From a virus, in the IMG/VR virus record IMGVR_UViG_3300047476_000961, positions 1 to 45,183 of that record: DNA of 45,183 bases, one strand, 5' to 3'. The position numbers and the translations under genes are program-made. This document shows, piece by piece, positions 37,509-45,183 of this stretch. Numbering within the stretch: the stretch's first letter is position 1; each line of letters begins with the position of its first letter. Below the pieces are notes generated by a model. That model was not told the origin of the DNA and did no database searches. It was given only the letters and a program-made list of their open reading frames with translations.

Positions 37509-40500
37509 TTACTTCCCTTCAAGTTGTGCCACGCGGGCGCGCAGCGATTGGATTTCCTTAACCAGCATCGGCACCAGTTTGGAATAGTCGACACCCATCA
37601 TGTCGTCAGGATCAGCGGGTACGCTGACTGCCTCCGGTGCAACGGTGAGCAGTTCTTGTGCGACCATACCGTAGGGCTGATGTGAGCCGTCTGCTTTCCA
37701 GTCGAATTTACGAACTTGGATGGCGTCGATCAGATTGGCGGCATCGTCTGCATCAAATACATTTTCCTTTAGTCGGGCATCCGACGAAGTGTTGTACGCA
37801 GTCGAGGTGGTGGTGACGGATATATTTCCGACGTTTGACCCAGAACGGAAGAAAATTATTGCCTGAGTATCCGCCTGCGTCGATACCGCCATCGCGGTAC
37901 CTGTGCCACCATTTGTCACATATAATGTAGAGCCACTACCCGAGGCATTTGGGTAGTATATGAACCCGTCAGTCGTAGTCTCGTTGGCAACACTGCTTTT
38001 TGCAATTAGAAATCTACCGCTGCTGTCGATGCGGGCGCGCTCGGAGCCGTTAACGGCGAAGCCAAGGGGGTTGGCAGTGGCGTTGTCGATATACGCCGTG
38101 CCGTCGCCACGCACATAGAAATATGCAAAGTTCGAACCAGCACGGGCGAGATAGCCTGCTGCACCAGAACCACCAGTAGCTGTGGTGTTGGTTATACCGA
38201 TATAGCTTGCCGTGGACACTCCGTCTGCACGGACTTCCATGGGGTATGAAGGTGCGTTGACATTGAACCCGACGTTGCCCGACGTGTCGATAACCATACG
38301 ATAGAAGGCCGTGACATCATCAAAGATTAGGAACCCGTTGCTGTCGGAGCCGATGGTAAACTGACGGTACGAAGTGGGGTTGAAGTTCATGTAGGCATTT
38401 GCGGTGCCGCCGATACCCAGTTTTCTTTGTGGTGTAGTCGTGCCGATCCCGACATCACCGCCATTCGGTTGGAGAAGAAGGTTGTAGTTTGTGGCAATCG
38501 TGTCCCAACGGGTCGCCTGTAGATAAGCATCACCGTTAGTGATTGCGCCGGTCGCAAGGCCATAGCCGACCGTACCAAATGCAGTGCAATGCCCACCAGC
38601 ACCCGCAGCAGGCACCGAAACCGGGTTAGCGTATGTAACCAGAAATTTGTTATTGGCCGCCGTGGTGCCGATCATCACGTTGCCGCTGCTGTCGATGCGC
38701 ATACGCTCGGCGTTTGCGCCGTTGGCATAGAAAATAAGGCCGCCGGAAGCGCTTCCGATAGCCGCAGAGCTAACCCCGTTAGGGTTAAACGCCAATTTCG
38801 CAGAGGAGGCGGATGAGGACACAAGGACGTTGGCGTTATAAACACCGTCCAGTCCGCCCGATACCTCCAACTTCGCGTCAGGTGTGGCCGTGCCAATCCC
38901 GACACTGCCGTCTTTCATGCTGAATATGTCGAGGTTGTAGTCGGTATTGCCAGCGTTGGGCGTTATAAAGGTCACCCCGTCACGGAATAGCACCTCATTA
39001 CCCAAACCGGTGAATAGTCCCCCCGGGTTACCAATCGGATCGACGTTGACGCAAACCGTAGTGTTACCGCTGGTCGCGCCGACAACAACAGCATTGTAAG
39101 ATACTGAATAGCCGAAACGGCTACCACGAAGGGCGTTAAACGAGGCGTTCGACGCATTGGTGACGTTGATCTGGCTTTTTACATCCAGTTTCTCACCCGG
39201 CGAACTCGTACCGATCCCGACGTTGCCCGTATTAGTAATGCGCATCTGCTCTGACGAGGCCGTCTGGAACGTCAACGTAGTTAAACCGGCAACGGCCAAA
39301 GTGTTGTTTGTGCTGGATATATACCCCGTCTCAGTTCCGCCCCTGAGAAACGCTAGGATACGGCTGTCGACAGTACCACTGCGGTCATCGTTGATTGCCA
39401 TAGGTATGGCTATCGCGCCGCTATCCCCGTTCACCACCATGCGGTAAGCCTGTACGTAGGCAGTAGTGCGACCAACCAAGACGTTACCGTCGGCCAAGAT
39501 GCGCATGCGTTCGGTGTAGAGCGTGCCGAAGGCCAAAGATTGGTTAGCCGCACCCACCGTGATGAGTGCGCGTTTGTCAGTGGCCGCAGTGCCTGTGACG
39601 TAACCAAATAGATTGGCATCGACCCCGTTAGTGAGGGTGAAGCCACTCTCAAAACCACTAGCGCCGGTGTTAACTTGTATTGTTAGTTTTTCCGCTGGGG
39701 AACCCGTCCCTATCCCGACATTTTTGGTGGCGGACACCATTGACAGAACTTGGTCGCCCGCGTTGTTGCGGAACTCGATACCCGTAGCAGATGCGTCTGG
39801 ACGGACAATCGCCCAAGGGAAGCCAGCGTCAAAGCGACCCAAAGTCACAACACCGAAAACATCAGCAGTGGTCGTCAGCGAACCGGATACTTCCAGTCGC
39901 GTGGTAGGCGACCCTGTACCGATCCCGACATTGCCCGCGCTGTTAATACGCACGCGCTCTGCGGACTGCGTGATAATGCGAATATCATCGCCACCGGTAC
40001 CCACCCAAGGAATGTCAGAAGTTGTGCTGTTACGGAAGCCTATGAGGGCCGTGCCGGACGTAGTATTCTGGACCCGAATTTGCCCGGTCGCGCTTTGAAC
40101 ATGCAGGGTTGTATCAGGGGCCGAGGTACCAATCCCAACGTTGCCTGCAGCATCAAGACGCATGCGTTCGGTGCCCGTAATCTGCCAGATATAGTTACCT
40201 GCGGTGGCGCTTGGCAGATTGAAAGTCATCTGCGGTGCGGCGGCTCCGTATCCGCCAGTGATGGTGGCGTATGACGTAGAAGTAGTAGCAAAATTGATCT
40301 GGGCTTGGGTGTTCGCCCCCGCTCCGGGGTTGCTCAGCCGCAAAACTTCTGCCGTAGCCCCAGCCGAGGTAACTGATGTCTCCAGCCTAGCTCCCGGTGT
40401 AGCCGTACCAATACCCAGACGATTATTCGTATCGTCCCAGAAAAAGTTAGTATTGTCCTGCGAATATACGCCCGAGGCACCGGCGAAGACGACCGAGCCA

Positions 40501-42017
40501 GCGGTGAATGCAGTGGTAGTCCCCGTACCACCATTAGCTACGCCGAGCGTGCCTGCGAGGGTGATCGCGCCAGTAGTGGGTGAGGCAGGTGTGAGGCCAG
40601 TGGTCCCGCCGCTGAACGACGTGACGCCAATCCCAGTGAGGGTGGCCCATGAGGGGGCTCCGCCCGTATTGCCGACGAGAACCTGACCGGTGGTGCCTGC
40701 GGCAGTCACCTGCACGGCAGACGTGCCATTGCCGACCACGACGCCATTGGCAGTCAGGGTCGAGGCACCGGTGCCGCCTTGGCCGACAGACAGGGGCGTG
40801 GTGAGGCCCGAAAGCGACGTGATGTCGGAGTTAGCGCCCGAGGACGCCGCCGAGATGGTGCTGCGGGCCGAGGCCGCGCTGGTCGCGGTGAACAGGCTCG
40901 AGCCGATACCCGTCGCGCCGAGGTTGGTGCGCGCGGACGCCGCGTTATTCGCGCCAGTACCGCCCTGCGACACCGGCAGGATCCCCGCAAAGGTGACGGC
41001 CGTGGTGGCGGGAATGATATCGGTGCCGTCGCAGTACAGGATGCTCGTAGACGCCTGCGTGACGGGCGTGGACGTGCCGCTGCCGGACGCCTGCAGGCTC
41101 AGCGTGAATGCCCCCGTGGTGGAGTTATTCACCCAATACTGCTGCACGGTGGCGGGCACGACGACGGTGACGTTGGACACCAGCGTGCCCGTGAACTTGT
41201 AGGCGATGCGGTTCAGTTCCGAGCCGCTGAGCGTGTAGGTGCCGCCGGTGACGGCGATGGACGTGTAGTCGAAGGCGAAGACGGCCTGCTGGCCGAGGCC
41301 GATCGTGAACCACTGCGTGCCGTTGCTGACAATCACGGCACTGTCGCCGGGCTGCAGACGGAGCGTCGAGCCCGCGTTGATCAGCTCGGTGCCCGACGGG
41401 TCGATGGTCAAGTCGCCTTGGCCCGCGTTGCGGACCTGCACGAACCAGCCGTCGCCTGCGGCAGGCGCGGACGGCAGGTTCAGCGTGCCGAGGCCGCCAT
41501 CCCAGACGAAGACCTTCGCGCGGTCGGGCCCGGTCAGGGTGTAGGGCGTGACGGAGAAGTCGATGACTTCGTAATTCTGCGCGAGTTGCGAGCCGTCGGT
41601 GACGAGGCCGGGGCCTGCCAGCGCGGCCGCCTGAGCCTGTGCAGTCGCCGCGCCGTAGCGCAGGGTGCGCCAAGTGCCGCCGACCGTCGTGTTGTCGATG
41701 AGGTAGGCCTGCCACTGCTCGCCGGCCCCGATGCTCAGGATCGCGCTGCCGTTCGCCTTGTTGACGGCGACCGTGGACGGGCCGAGGTTGTTGAACAGGA
41801 CCGTCTGCCCGACGCTAACAGCCGTCGCCTCGGGCATCGTGATGGTGTACGCGCCGCTGGGCGTGATGTCGATGATGCGGGCGACGACAGTGCTGCCCGC
41901 AGTCGCCTCGAGGGGCCACTCAAGACTGATGTTGCCGGTGAGGGCGAGGGGCAGATAGGAGACGTCGGCGGGGTAAATGGTGGTGCCGCCGAAGACCTGT
42001 GTAAACGAGTTCGACAT
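37509..42017 (-). CDS. Long tail fibre with S74 intramolecular chaperone
   Basis: A 1502-residue receptor-binding fibre. The first 150 residues (FGGTTIYPADVSYLPLALTG, VGQTVLFNNLGPSTVAVNKA) are a virion-attachment domain common in phage fibres. The shaft has collagen-like or beta-helical spacers and at least ten NVGIGT(G/S)SP-type repeats. The last about 100 residues match peptidase S74: SDARLKENVFDADDAANLID with the catalytic Ser-Asp and a Lys, GMVAQELLTVAPEAV, and the trimerising coiled coil MLVKEIQSLRARVAQLEG. The chaperone cuts itself off after trimer folding. No DGR or phase-variation sign is seen. Confidence 0.95.
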   Translation of the reverse strand: MSNSFTQVFGGTTIYPADVSYLPLALTGNISLEWPLEATAGSTVVARIIDITPSGAYTITMPEATAVSVGQTVLFNNLGPSTVAVNKANGSAILSIGAGEQWQAYLIDNTTVGGTWRTLRYGAATAQAQAAALAGPGLVTDGSQLAQNYEVIDFSVTPYTLTGPDRAKVFVWDGGLGTLNLPSAPAAGDGWFVQVRNAGQGDLTIDPSGTELINAGSTLRLQPGDSAVIVSNGTQWFTIGLGQQAVFAFDYTSIAVTGGTYTLSGSELNRIAYKFTGTLVSNVTVVVPATVQQYWVNNSTTGAFTLSLQASGSGTSTPVTQASTSILYCDGTDIIPATTAVTFAGILPVSQGGTGANNAASARTNLGATGIGSSLFTATSAASARSTISAASSGANSDITSLSGLTTPLSVGQGGTGASTLTANGVVVGNGTSAVQVTAAGTTGQVLVGNTGGAPSWATLTGIGVTSFSGGTTGLTPASPTTGAITLAGTLGVANGGTGTTTAFTAGSVVFAGASGVYSQDNTNFFWDDTNNRLGIGTATPGARLETSVTSAGATAEVLRLSNPGAGANTQAQINFATTSTSYATITGGYGAAAPQMTFNLPSATAGNYIWQITGTERMRLDAAGNVGIGTSAPDTTLHVQSATGQIRVQNTTSGTALIGFRNSTTSDIPWVGTGGDDIRIITQSAERVRINSAGNVGIGTGSPTTRLEVSGSLTTTADVFGVVTLGRFDAGFPWAIVRPDASATGIEFRNNAGDQVLSMVSATKNVGIGTGSPAEKLTIQVNTGASGFESGFTLTNGVDANLFGYVTGTAATDKRALITVGAANQSLAFGTLYTERMRILADGNVLVGRTTAYVQAYRMVVNGDSGAIAIPMAINDDRSGTVDSRILAFLRGGTETGYISSTNNTLAVAGLTTLTFQTASSEQMRITNTGNVGIGTSSPGEKLDVKSQINVTNASNASFNALRGSRFGYSVSYNAVVVGATSGNTTVCVNVDPIGNPGGLFTGLGNEVLFRDGVTFITPNAGNTDYNLDIFSMKDGSVGIGTATPDAKLEVSGGLDGVYNANVLVSSSASSAKLAFNPNGVSSAAIGSASGGLIFYANGANAERMRIDSSGNVMIGTTAANNKFLVTYANPVSVPAAGAGGHCTAFGTVGYGLATGAITNGDAYLQATRWDTIATNYNLLLQPNGGDVGIGTTTPQRKLGIGGTANAYMNFNPTSYRQFTIGSDSNGFLIFDDVTAFYRMVIDTSGNVGFNVNAPSYPMEVRADGVSTASYIGITNTTATGGSGAAGYLARAGSNFAYFYVRGDGTAYIDNATANPLGFAVNGSERARIDSSGRFLIAKSSVANETTTDGFIYYPNASGSGSTLYVTNGGTGTAMAVSTQADTQAIIFFRSGSNVGNISVTTTSTAYNTSSDARLKENVFDADDAANLIDAIQVRKFDWKADGSHQPYGMVAQELLTVAPEAVSVPADPDDMMGVDYSKLVPMLVKEIQSLRARVAQLEGK

Positions 42018-42022
42018 TATCT

Positions 42023-42676
42023 TTAAGCCTCCTTGCGCGTGGCGCTGCGGTCGAGGATCTTCGCGAGATCCTCTCCGTTGAGCATCGCCGCCGAGCGGTC
42101 ATACATATTTTGCCACACCGGGATGCGCTCGTCATTCTTGAGGAATGGCGTCGCCTCGAGGAGCGTGCCGTAGAGCAGCACTTCCGGTGCGTTTTCGGTC
42201 AGCCAGTTGGTCTGGGCCTCCTCGTCGAGGAGGGCCGGCAACTGGTAGTACAGGATTTCGACGGGGTACTCGATGTCGGCCGTCGGTGCGACCAGCCAGT
42301 GGTTGTAGTCATAGTCCGCGTAGAAGACCGGCTGGCCAGTCTGGGTCGCGTCGGGCCAGTAGCTGCGCAGATAGTCGTAGCTGCGCGTGTACAGCGGCTG
42401 ACGCGTGTCGCCGTTGACGCCGGTGCCGATGAAGACCGACACGGTGTCGCGCCAGCGGTCAGGCTTGGGGATGACCGAGGAGTTGGGCAGTATCGACGTC
42501 GTGACGACGTTGATGAAGCCTTGGATCTTCAGCTCGCGGGCGATGCGACGCTCGGCGAGGTTGATCAGGCGGGGTATCTGTTCGAAGACGATGGGGTCGG
42601 ACGCCAGCGTCGAGCCGCGCTCGAGATAGCGCTGCACGTCCTGTTTCAACGTCGTGAATGTCATCGCAGTGGCCAT
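42023..42676 (-). CDS. Head-tail adaptor protein (SU10-like)
   Basis: A 217-residue adaptor that sits between portal and tail in short-tailed phages of the phiEco32/SU10 type. Recognised by FTTLKQDVQRYLERGS, IVFEQIPRLINLAERRIARE, the polar VSVFIGTGVNG, and ENAPEVLLYGTLLEATPFLK. The length fits the family. It is transcribed before the fibre and after the lysis genes, and its presence supports a podovirus tail. The start at 42676 has GGAGTGGG upstream. Confidence 0.85.
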   Translation of the reverse strand: MATAMTFTTLKQDVQRYLERGSTLASDPIVFEQIPRLINLAERRIARELKIQGFINVVTTSILPNSSVIPKPDRWRDTVSVFIGTGVNGDTRQPLYTRSYDYLRSYWPDATQTGQPVFYADYDYNHWLVAPTADIEYPVEILYYQLPALLDEEAQTNWLTENAPEVLLYGTLLEATPFLKNDERIPVWQNMYDRSAAMLNGEDLAKILDRSATRKEA

Positions 42677-42709
42677 ACCCCACTCCTTACATATTTTTGG
42701 CGGATATTA

Positions 42710-42877
42710 CTACCCGCTGAGATACTGTGACAGTGCCGTCGCGACTGCCGCGACGACGGCCAGACCGCCCGCGATTTTCGCCTTCTTGCCGGTCTGCGGC
42801 TGGGCGTCGGGCATGGGGAGAATTTTCTTCTCCAGCTCGTCCTTGGCGACTTTCTTGATTAGCTTCTTCAGGTTCAT
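42710..42877 (-). CDS. Small protein with one hydrophobic segment
   Basis: ATG at 42877, stop at 42710, 55 residues. A strong ribosome-binding site AGGAGG lies six bases upstream. The N-terminal half is basic and helical (MNLKKLIKKVAKDELEKKIL). The C-terminal half is an Ala/Val-rich segment (GGLAVVAAVATALSQYLSG) that could enter the membrane. It lies between adaptor and lysis genes. A lysis or structural role is possible. Confidence 0.72.
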   Translation of the reverse strand: MNLKKLIKKVAKDELEKKILPMPDAQPQTGKKAKIAGGLAVVAAVATALSQYLSG

Positions 42878-42889
42878 GATAGCCTCCTG

Positions 42890-43153
42890 CTATTTGCGTT
42901 TACTCTCGATGACGCCGACGCGCACCTTCAGCTCGTTGATCTCGCCTGTGAGATGCTCACGCAGCTCCGATCTGTGCCTTGCCGAAATCGGGCTGTCTGT
43001 GGGCGTGCCATCCGGTGTAAGAAGAACGGGCATTCCGGCCTCGATCTTTGTCAGCCGCGTCTCGAAGGCGCTTACCTGCCCCAGCAGCCACGCAATGCAG
43101 GCCACGAGGATCGGAACCGCGCCCTTGAGGATGTCGCCCATGTTGAGGCCCAT
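42890..43153 (-). CDS. Membrane-anchored coiled-coil lysis-cassette protein
   Basis: An 87-residue protein with ATG at 43153 (overlapping the endolysin stop by one base). N-terminal transmembrane helix (GAVPILVACIAWLLGQV, about 10-26), then TRLTKIEAGMPVLLTPDGTP and a C-terminal coiled coil. The pattern resembles DUF7201 proteins of phages and has the topology of an inner-membrane spanin. An outer-membrane lipoprotein two genes away could be its partner, but this is an inference. Confidence 0.7.
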   Translation of the reverse strand: MGLNMGDILKGAVPILVACIAWLLGQVSAFETRLTKIEAGMPVLLTPDGTPTDSPISARHRSELREHLTGEINELKVRVGVIESKRK

Positions 43154-43767
43154 CACAGCCACCCCGCATATTTTTTGGTCTTCAGCCTGCGGTCGTCGAG
43201 GCCGTGGGTGCCGCCGTTGATCCGCTTGGTGAGCGCGAGGATGGCGGTGTCGCCGACACCCTGATCGCAGATCGACCAGAGCTTGTTGTGGTCGAAAAAC
43301 CACAGCGCGCTCTCGAAGCCCAGTTCATTGGCCACGAGGTCTGGGTTGTCCAACACCTCCTGCTCGCGCCCGATGTACCGGCCGAACGCGCGGTAGTTGT
43401 CCTTGCCGGTAAGCTGGAGCGGGCCACGGCCGCGATACTTCCACCCGTCGCCGCTGCTCTCGGGGCCGTTGCCCATGCGGCTGGCATAGACCCGGTTTGC
43501 GATTTTCATCGGCTGGCGGGCGTAGGCGTTGGCGAGGGCGTCCGTCGGGAAATACTTGCGGAAGATGCCGCGCAGGCCCTTCGCGCTGTAGTTCAGATTT
43601 TCGCTGAACGCCTTGAAGCCGCCGCTTTCATGCGCCGTTTGAGCAAAGAAATGCGCAGCCCGATTAGGTGATAGCTTATAGAAAGCCGCAGCTGCCTTAA
43701 ATGTTCCCGGGCCGAACGCGCCATCTGCCGTCACTCCGATCTTTTGCTGTAGATTTACAAGGCTCAT
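43153..43767 (-). CDS. Endolysin, GH19 chitinase-like with peptidoglycan-binding start
   Basis: A 204-residue cell-wall hydrolase. ATG at 43767 overlaps the previous stop (AAATGA). The N-terminus (LVNLQQKIGVTADGAFGPGT, residues 3-22) is a short peptidoglycan-binding motif. The catalytic domain has AHFFAQTAHESGGF (catalytic Glu in HES), NLNYSAKGLRGIFRKYFP, and YRGRGPLQLTGKDNYRAFG, the signature of GH19-type lysozymes. It degrades peptidoglycan at the end of infection. Neighbours are two holin-like membrane proteins. Confidence 0.94.
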   Translation of the reverse strand: MSLVNLQQKIGVTADGAFGPGTFKAAAAFYKLSPNRAAHFFAQTAHESGGFKAFSENLNYSAKGLRGIFRKYFPTDALANAYARQPMKIANRVYASRMGNGPESSGDGWKYRGRGPLQLTGKDNYRAFGRYIGREQEVLDNPDLVANELGFESALWFFDHNKLWSICDQGVGDTAILALTKRINGGTHGLDDRRLKTKKYAGWL

Positions 43768-44243
43768 TTGCCAGCACTCCGCCAATCAGGAAAGTCACTT
43801 TCGTCGACCACGCCGTCGCCGTTGGCGTCGTAGCGCAGGTCGTTACGGTATTTCTCCCACGGTTCCATCTCGTCGTCCTCTTCGGGCGTGTCGATGAAGA
43901 CGGTGCCCTGCGGGTCGCTGTAGGCCTTGGGCGCTTCAGGCTCAGGCGCGGGGGCGTCCGGCTCCTCCGGTGCCTCGGGCGCGGTCTCACGCGCGTTGGC
44001 GTTGAGGCTCAGGCCGCCGAGCAGGCCGACGAATGCGCCGATGATGGTCTGGAAGGCGGGATTGACCACCTCAAGGATAGCCGCGCCGTCGATGACGTCA
44101 TTCGGGACGAACAGGCCGACGGCAAGCGCCAGCACCACCACGAGGATGACGGCCGCCAGCGTGACGATGGCCACGCGGATTACGAACTCGATGGTGTCGT
44201 TGACGCCGTCCTGCCCGCTTTCAAAACTCTTAAGGAAGCTCAT
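43764..44243 (-). CDS. Holin-like membrane protein with EF-hand-like tail
   Basis: A 159-residue protein. ATG at 44243 with AGGAG at good spacing is preferred; ATGs at 44246 and 44261 are also in frame. Two hydrophobic segments (about residues 19-45 and 59-80; RVAIVTLAAVILVVVLALAV, AFQTIIGAFVGLLGGL) are followed by an Ala/Pro/Glu linker and then DANGDGVVDESD, a classic calcium-binding EF-hand loop. It lies directly before the endolysin, so holin or antiholin function is plausible. The calcium-type tail is unusual for a holin. Confidence 0.7.
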   Translation of the reverse strand: MSFLKSFESGQDGVNDTIEFVIRVAIVTLAAVILVVVLALAVGLFVPNDVIDGAAILEVVNPAFQTIIGAFVGLLGGLSLNANARETAPEAPEEPDAPAPEPEAPKAYSDPQGTVFIDTPEEDDEMEPWEKYRNDLRYDANGDGVVDESDFPDWRSAGK

Positions 44244-44517
44244 CATTTTCTCCTTCGTCATCCTTCGACGGGGGTTTCGCGAACCTGCCGCCCTGTCCTG
44301 CCATCAACCCCGCCAGTGCGCCGACTATGAATGTCGCGATCGGGTTGATCAGCTTAAAAAACTCTGCGTCATTAGGTGCCTGCCCGTCCATAGGCTGCGA
44401 CACGAAAATCAGCGAATACAGCACCGTCGCCACGATGAACATGAGCGTGACCGAGAGGACCACGCCCACGATAAATCTCAACAGTTCCTCCGGCGTCCAC
44501 TCATCGAGGGGTTTCAT
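44230..44517 (-). CDS. Holin-like two-segment membrane protein
   Basis: A 95-residue protein with two transmembrane segments (about 15-39, IVGVVLSVTLMFIVATVLYS; and about 57-72, INPIATFIVGALAGLMA) and charged ends, the layout of class II holins. It shares the INP...T(F)IVGA(L)GLL pattern with the following gene product (VNPAFQTIIGAFVGLLGG), so the two look like paralogues. It overlaps both neighbours. Confidence 0.72.
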   Translation of the reverse strand: MKPLDEWTPEELLRFIVGVVLSVTLMFIVATVLYSLIFVSQPMDGQAPNDAEFFKLINPIATFIVGALAGLMAGQGGRFAKPPSKDDEGENDELP

Positions 44518-44704
44518 CTGTAGTCTCTTCAGTCGTAATCAGATACTCAGTGCAGTAGCCAGATGCTACGCACTTGGGCTTCTGACATTCCTCCGCCTCC
44601 CAATTGTCCGGGTCTTGGCAATAGTAGCGATAGCGGTCCTCGCAGCCCAAAAGCAGCAGGGCAGCCGCCACGATGAGGGTGTGCTTGAGAAACCGCGAGC
44701 CCAC
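44501..44704 (-). CDS. Small lipoprotein, possible outer-membrane spanin
   Basis: A 67-residue protein with a GTG start at 44704, overlapping the previous stop. Signal peptide FLKHTLIVAAALLLLGC ends in the lipobox LLLGC (Cys21). The mature part is short and Cys-rich: CEDRYRYYCQDPDNWEAEEC, then CVASGYC. I know similar CEDRYRYPCQDP-type lipoproteins from many aquatic phages. The size and location within the lysis cassette fit an o-spanin, but superinfection exclusion is equally possible. Confidence 0.72.
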   Translation of the reverse strand: MGSRFLKHTLIVAAALLLLGCEDRYRYYCQDPDNWEAEECQKPKCVASGYCTEYLITTEETTDETPR

Positions 44705-44991
44705 TACTCCCTGTCCTCCTTCTGCTCGAGGCGCTTGAAGATGACCCCTAACGTCGTGTCGACTTTGTCGAAGCCCGCCTTCATGTCCGTGCGTAGATCC
44801 TTCATCGTGTCGCGGATCTCGCGCACGGCCTCGCGGAAGTCGTCCTTGCGGACGTAGACCTCGGGCAGGTCGCGCTCGATCTGCTTGACGTCCTGCCGCA
44901 GCTCCTTGAGGGCGTCCCACACGACCTTCAGGATCCAGCCCACGGCCGCGCCAAAGCCGCCGAAAACCCAGTTAATTATCTCCTGCGTCAC
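44704..44991 (-). CDS. Hypothetical coiled-coil protein with N-terminal membrane segment
   Basis: A 95-residue protein with a GTG start at 44991. A hydrophobic N-terminus (IINWVFGGFGAAVGWILKVV) is followed by a long charged coiled coil (ALKELRQDVKQIERDLPEVY, then AVREIRDTMKDLRTDMKAGF). It would be anchored in the inner membrane with the coil exposed. It precedes the lipoprotein gene, and an inner/outer spanin pairing with it is possible. No family recognised. Confidence 0.68.
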   Translation of the reverse strand: MTQEIINWVFGGFGAAVGWILKVVWDALKELRQDVKQIERDLPEVYVRKDDFREAVREIRDTMKDLRTDMKAGFDKVDTTLGVIFKRLEQKEDRE

Positions 44992-45183
44992 TTCAGGTTT
45001 TCCAACTTGTAGATCGTGCGGAGGTATACGTCAGTGACGCCGTCGACGAGATTGCCCACGGCGCGATTACCGCCGCAGATTTCCTCGTGATGCTCTTCGA
45101 TCCACTCGGCGTCGGCCTTCAGGATCTTCAGCACGTCCGAGCCAGTCGAGCTTGGGGACGGGATCGCGCCGACCAGACCGTTC
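44988..45183 (-). CDS. Partial hypothetical protein (N-terminus cut by window edge)
   Basis: The last 64 codons and the stop (44988-44990) of a gene entering from beyond the right edge. The readable part is SDVLKILKADAEWIEEHHEE then ICGGNRAVGNLVDGVTDVYL and RTIYKLENLK. It is helical and of unknown function. The stop overlaps the next GTG start by two bases. It belongs to the late unit and, by position, lies between the missing capsid genes and the lysis cassette. Confidence 0.7.
   Translation of the reverse strand, partial: NGLVGAIPSPSSTGSDVLKILKADAEWIEEHHEEICGGNRAVGNLVDGVTDVYLRTIYKLENLK

Noticed and set aside
37509-42017. Diversity-generating retroelement target in the fibre
   Set aside because: No reverse transcriptase, template repeat or adenine-biased variable region is visible in the window.
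40779-42026. 415-codon plus-strand frame opposite the fibre gene
   Set aside because: Its product is Arg/Gly/Ala-rich without motifs, and the opposite strand carries an intact fibre gene.

Overview
The window looks like part of the genome of a lytic, short-tailed (podovirus-like) phage. The host is most likely an alphaproteobacterium. The reasons are the high-GC sequence, a 79-residue GapR/DUF2312 protein (a family typical of Alphaproteobacteria), a protein set resembling phiEco32/SU10-like podoviruses (adaptor, P22 gp10-like nozzle, short-tail fibre) and a DUF2800/DUF2815/PolA/VRR-NUC/SNF2 replication cassette. I see no integrase, excisionase, tRNA, rRNA, CRISPR array or insertion sequence, and no phage RNA polymerase. 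The major capsid and scaffold genes are absent. Both ends of the window cut through genes (portal on the left, an unknown gene on the right), so part of the genome lies outside.

Layout. (1) 1-4943, minus strand: small terminase, an inserted GIY-YIG homing endonuclease, large terminase and portal (cut by the left edge). (2) 4944-5477: the only gene-free stretch over 300 bases. It is a divergent control region with a likely minus-strand promoter, several perfect palindromes, a cluster of TGCAGCACG/CGTGCTGCA repeats and an AT-rich tract, and may contain the replication origin. (3) 5478-12078, plus strand: about 20 small, tightly packed early genes, mostly of unknown function. They include several helix-turn-helix proteins, membrane microproteins and a protein resembling the C-terminal domain of RNA polymerase alpha. 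Many share an extended ribosome-binding site GGAGTACC. (4) 12079-23826, plus strand: replication. It holds a second GIY-YIG gene, a primase-polymerase/helicase fusion, a DUF2800 nuclease, a DUF2815 single-strand DNA-binding protein, GapR, family A DNA polymerase, VRR-NUC nuclease, SNF2-like helicase and an HNH-AP2 homing endonuclease. (5) 45183-23744, minus strand (transcribed right to left): lysis cassette (lipoprotein, holin-like membrane proteins, GH19-type endolysin), adaptor, a large S74-chaperone fibre, gp10-like tail protein, and large repetitive virion or ejection proteins.

If the two ends join in a circular or permuted genome, all late genes form one minus-strand unit starting at about 4943. 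All early and replication genes form one plus-strand unit. The two diverge at 4944-5477 and converge with an 83-base overlap at 23744-23826.

The most unusual features are these: (a) a direct repeat TTGCA-N8-TTGCA with constant 13-base periodicity in front of five plus-strand gene groups, followed by a shared ATCAnCAAC leader and GGAGTACC; (b) the alpha-CTD-like protein; (c) an inverted orphan copy of the leader next to a hairpin that covers the polA ribosome-binding site; (d) the iteron-like cluster; (e) a 1354-residue protein built largely of tandem repeats. All functional statements rest on reading the sequence and on family knowledge; no database search was run.
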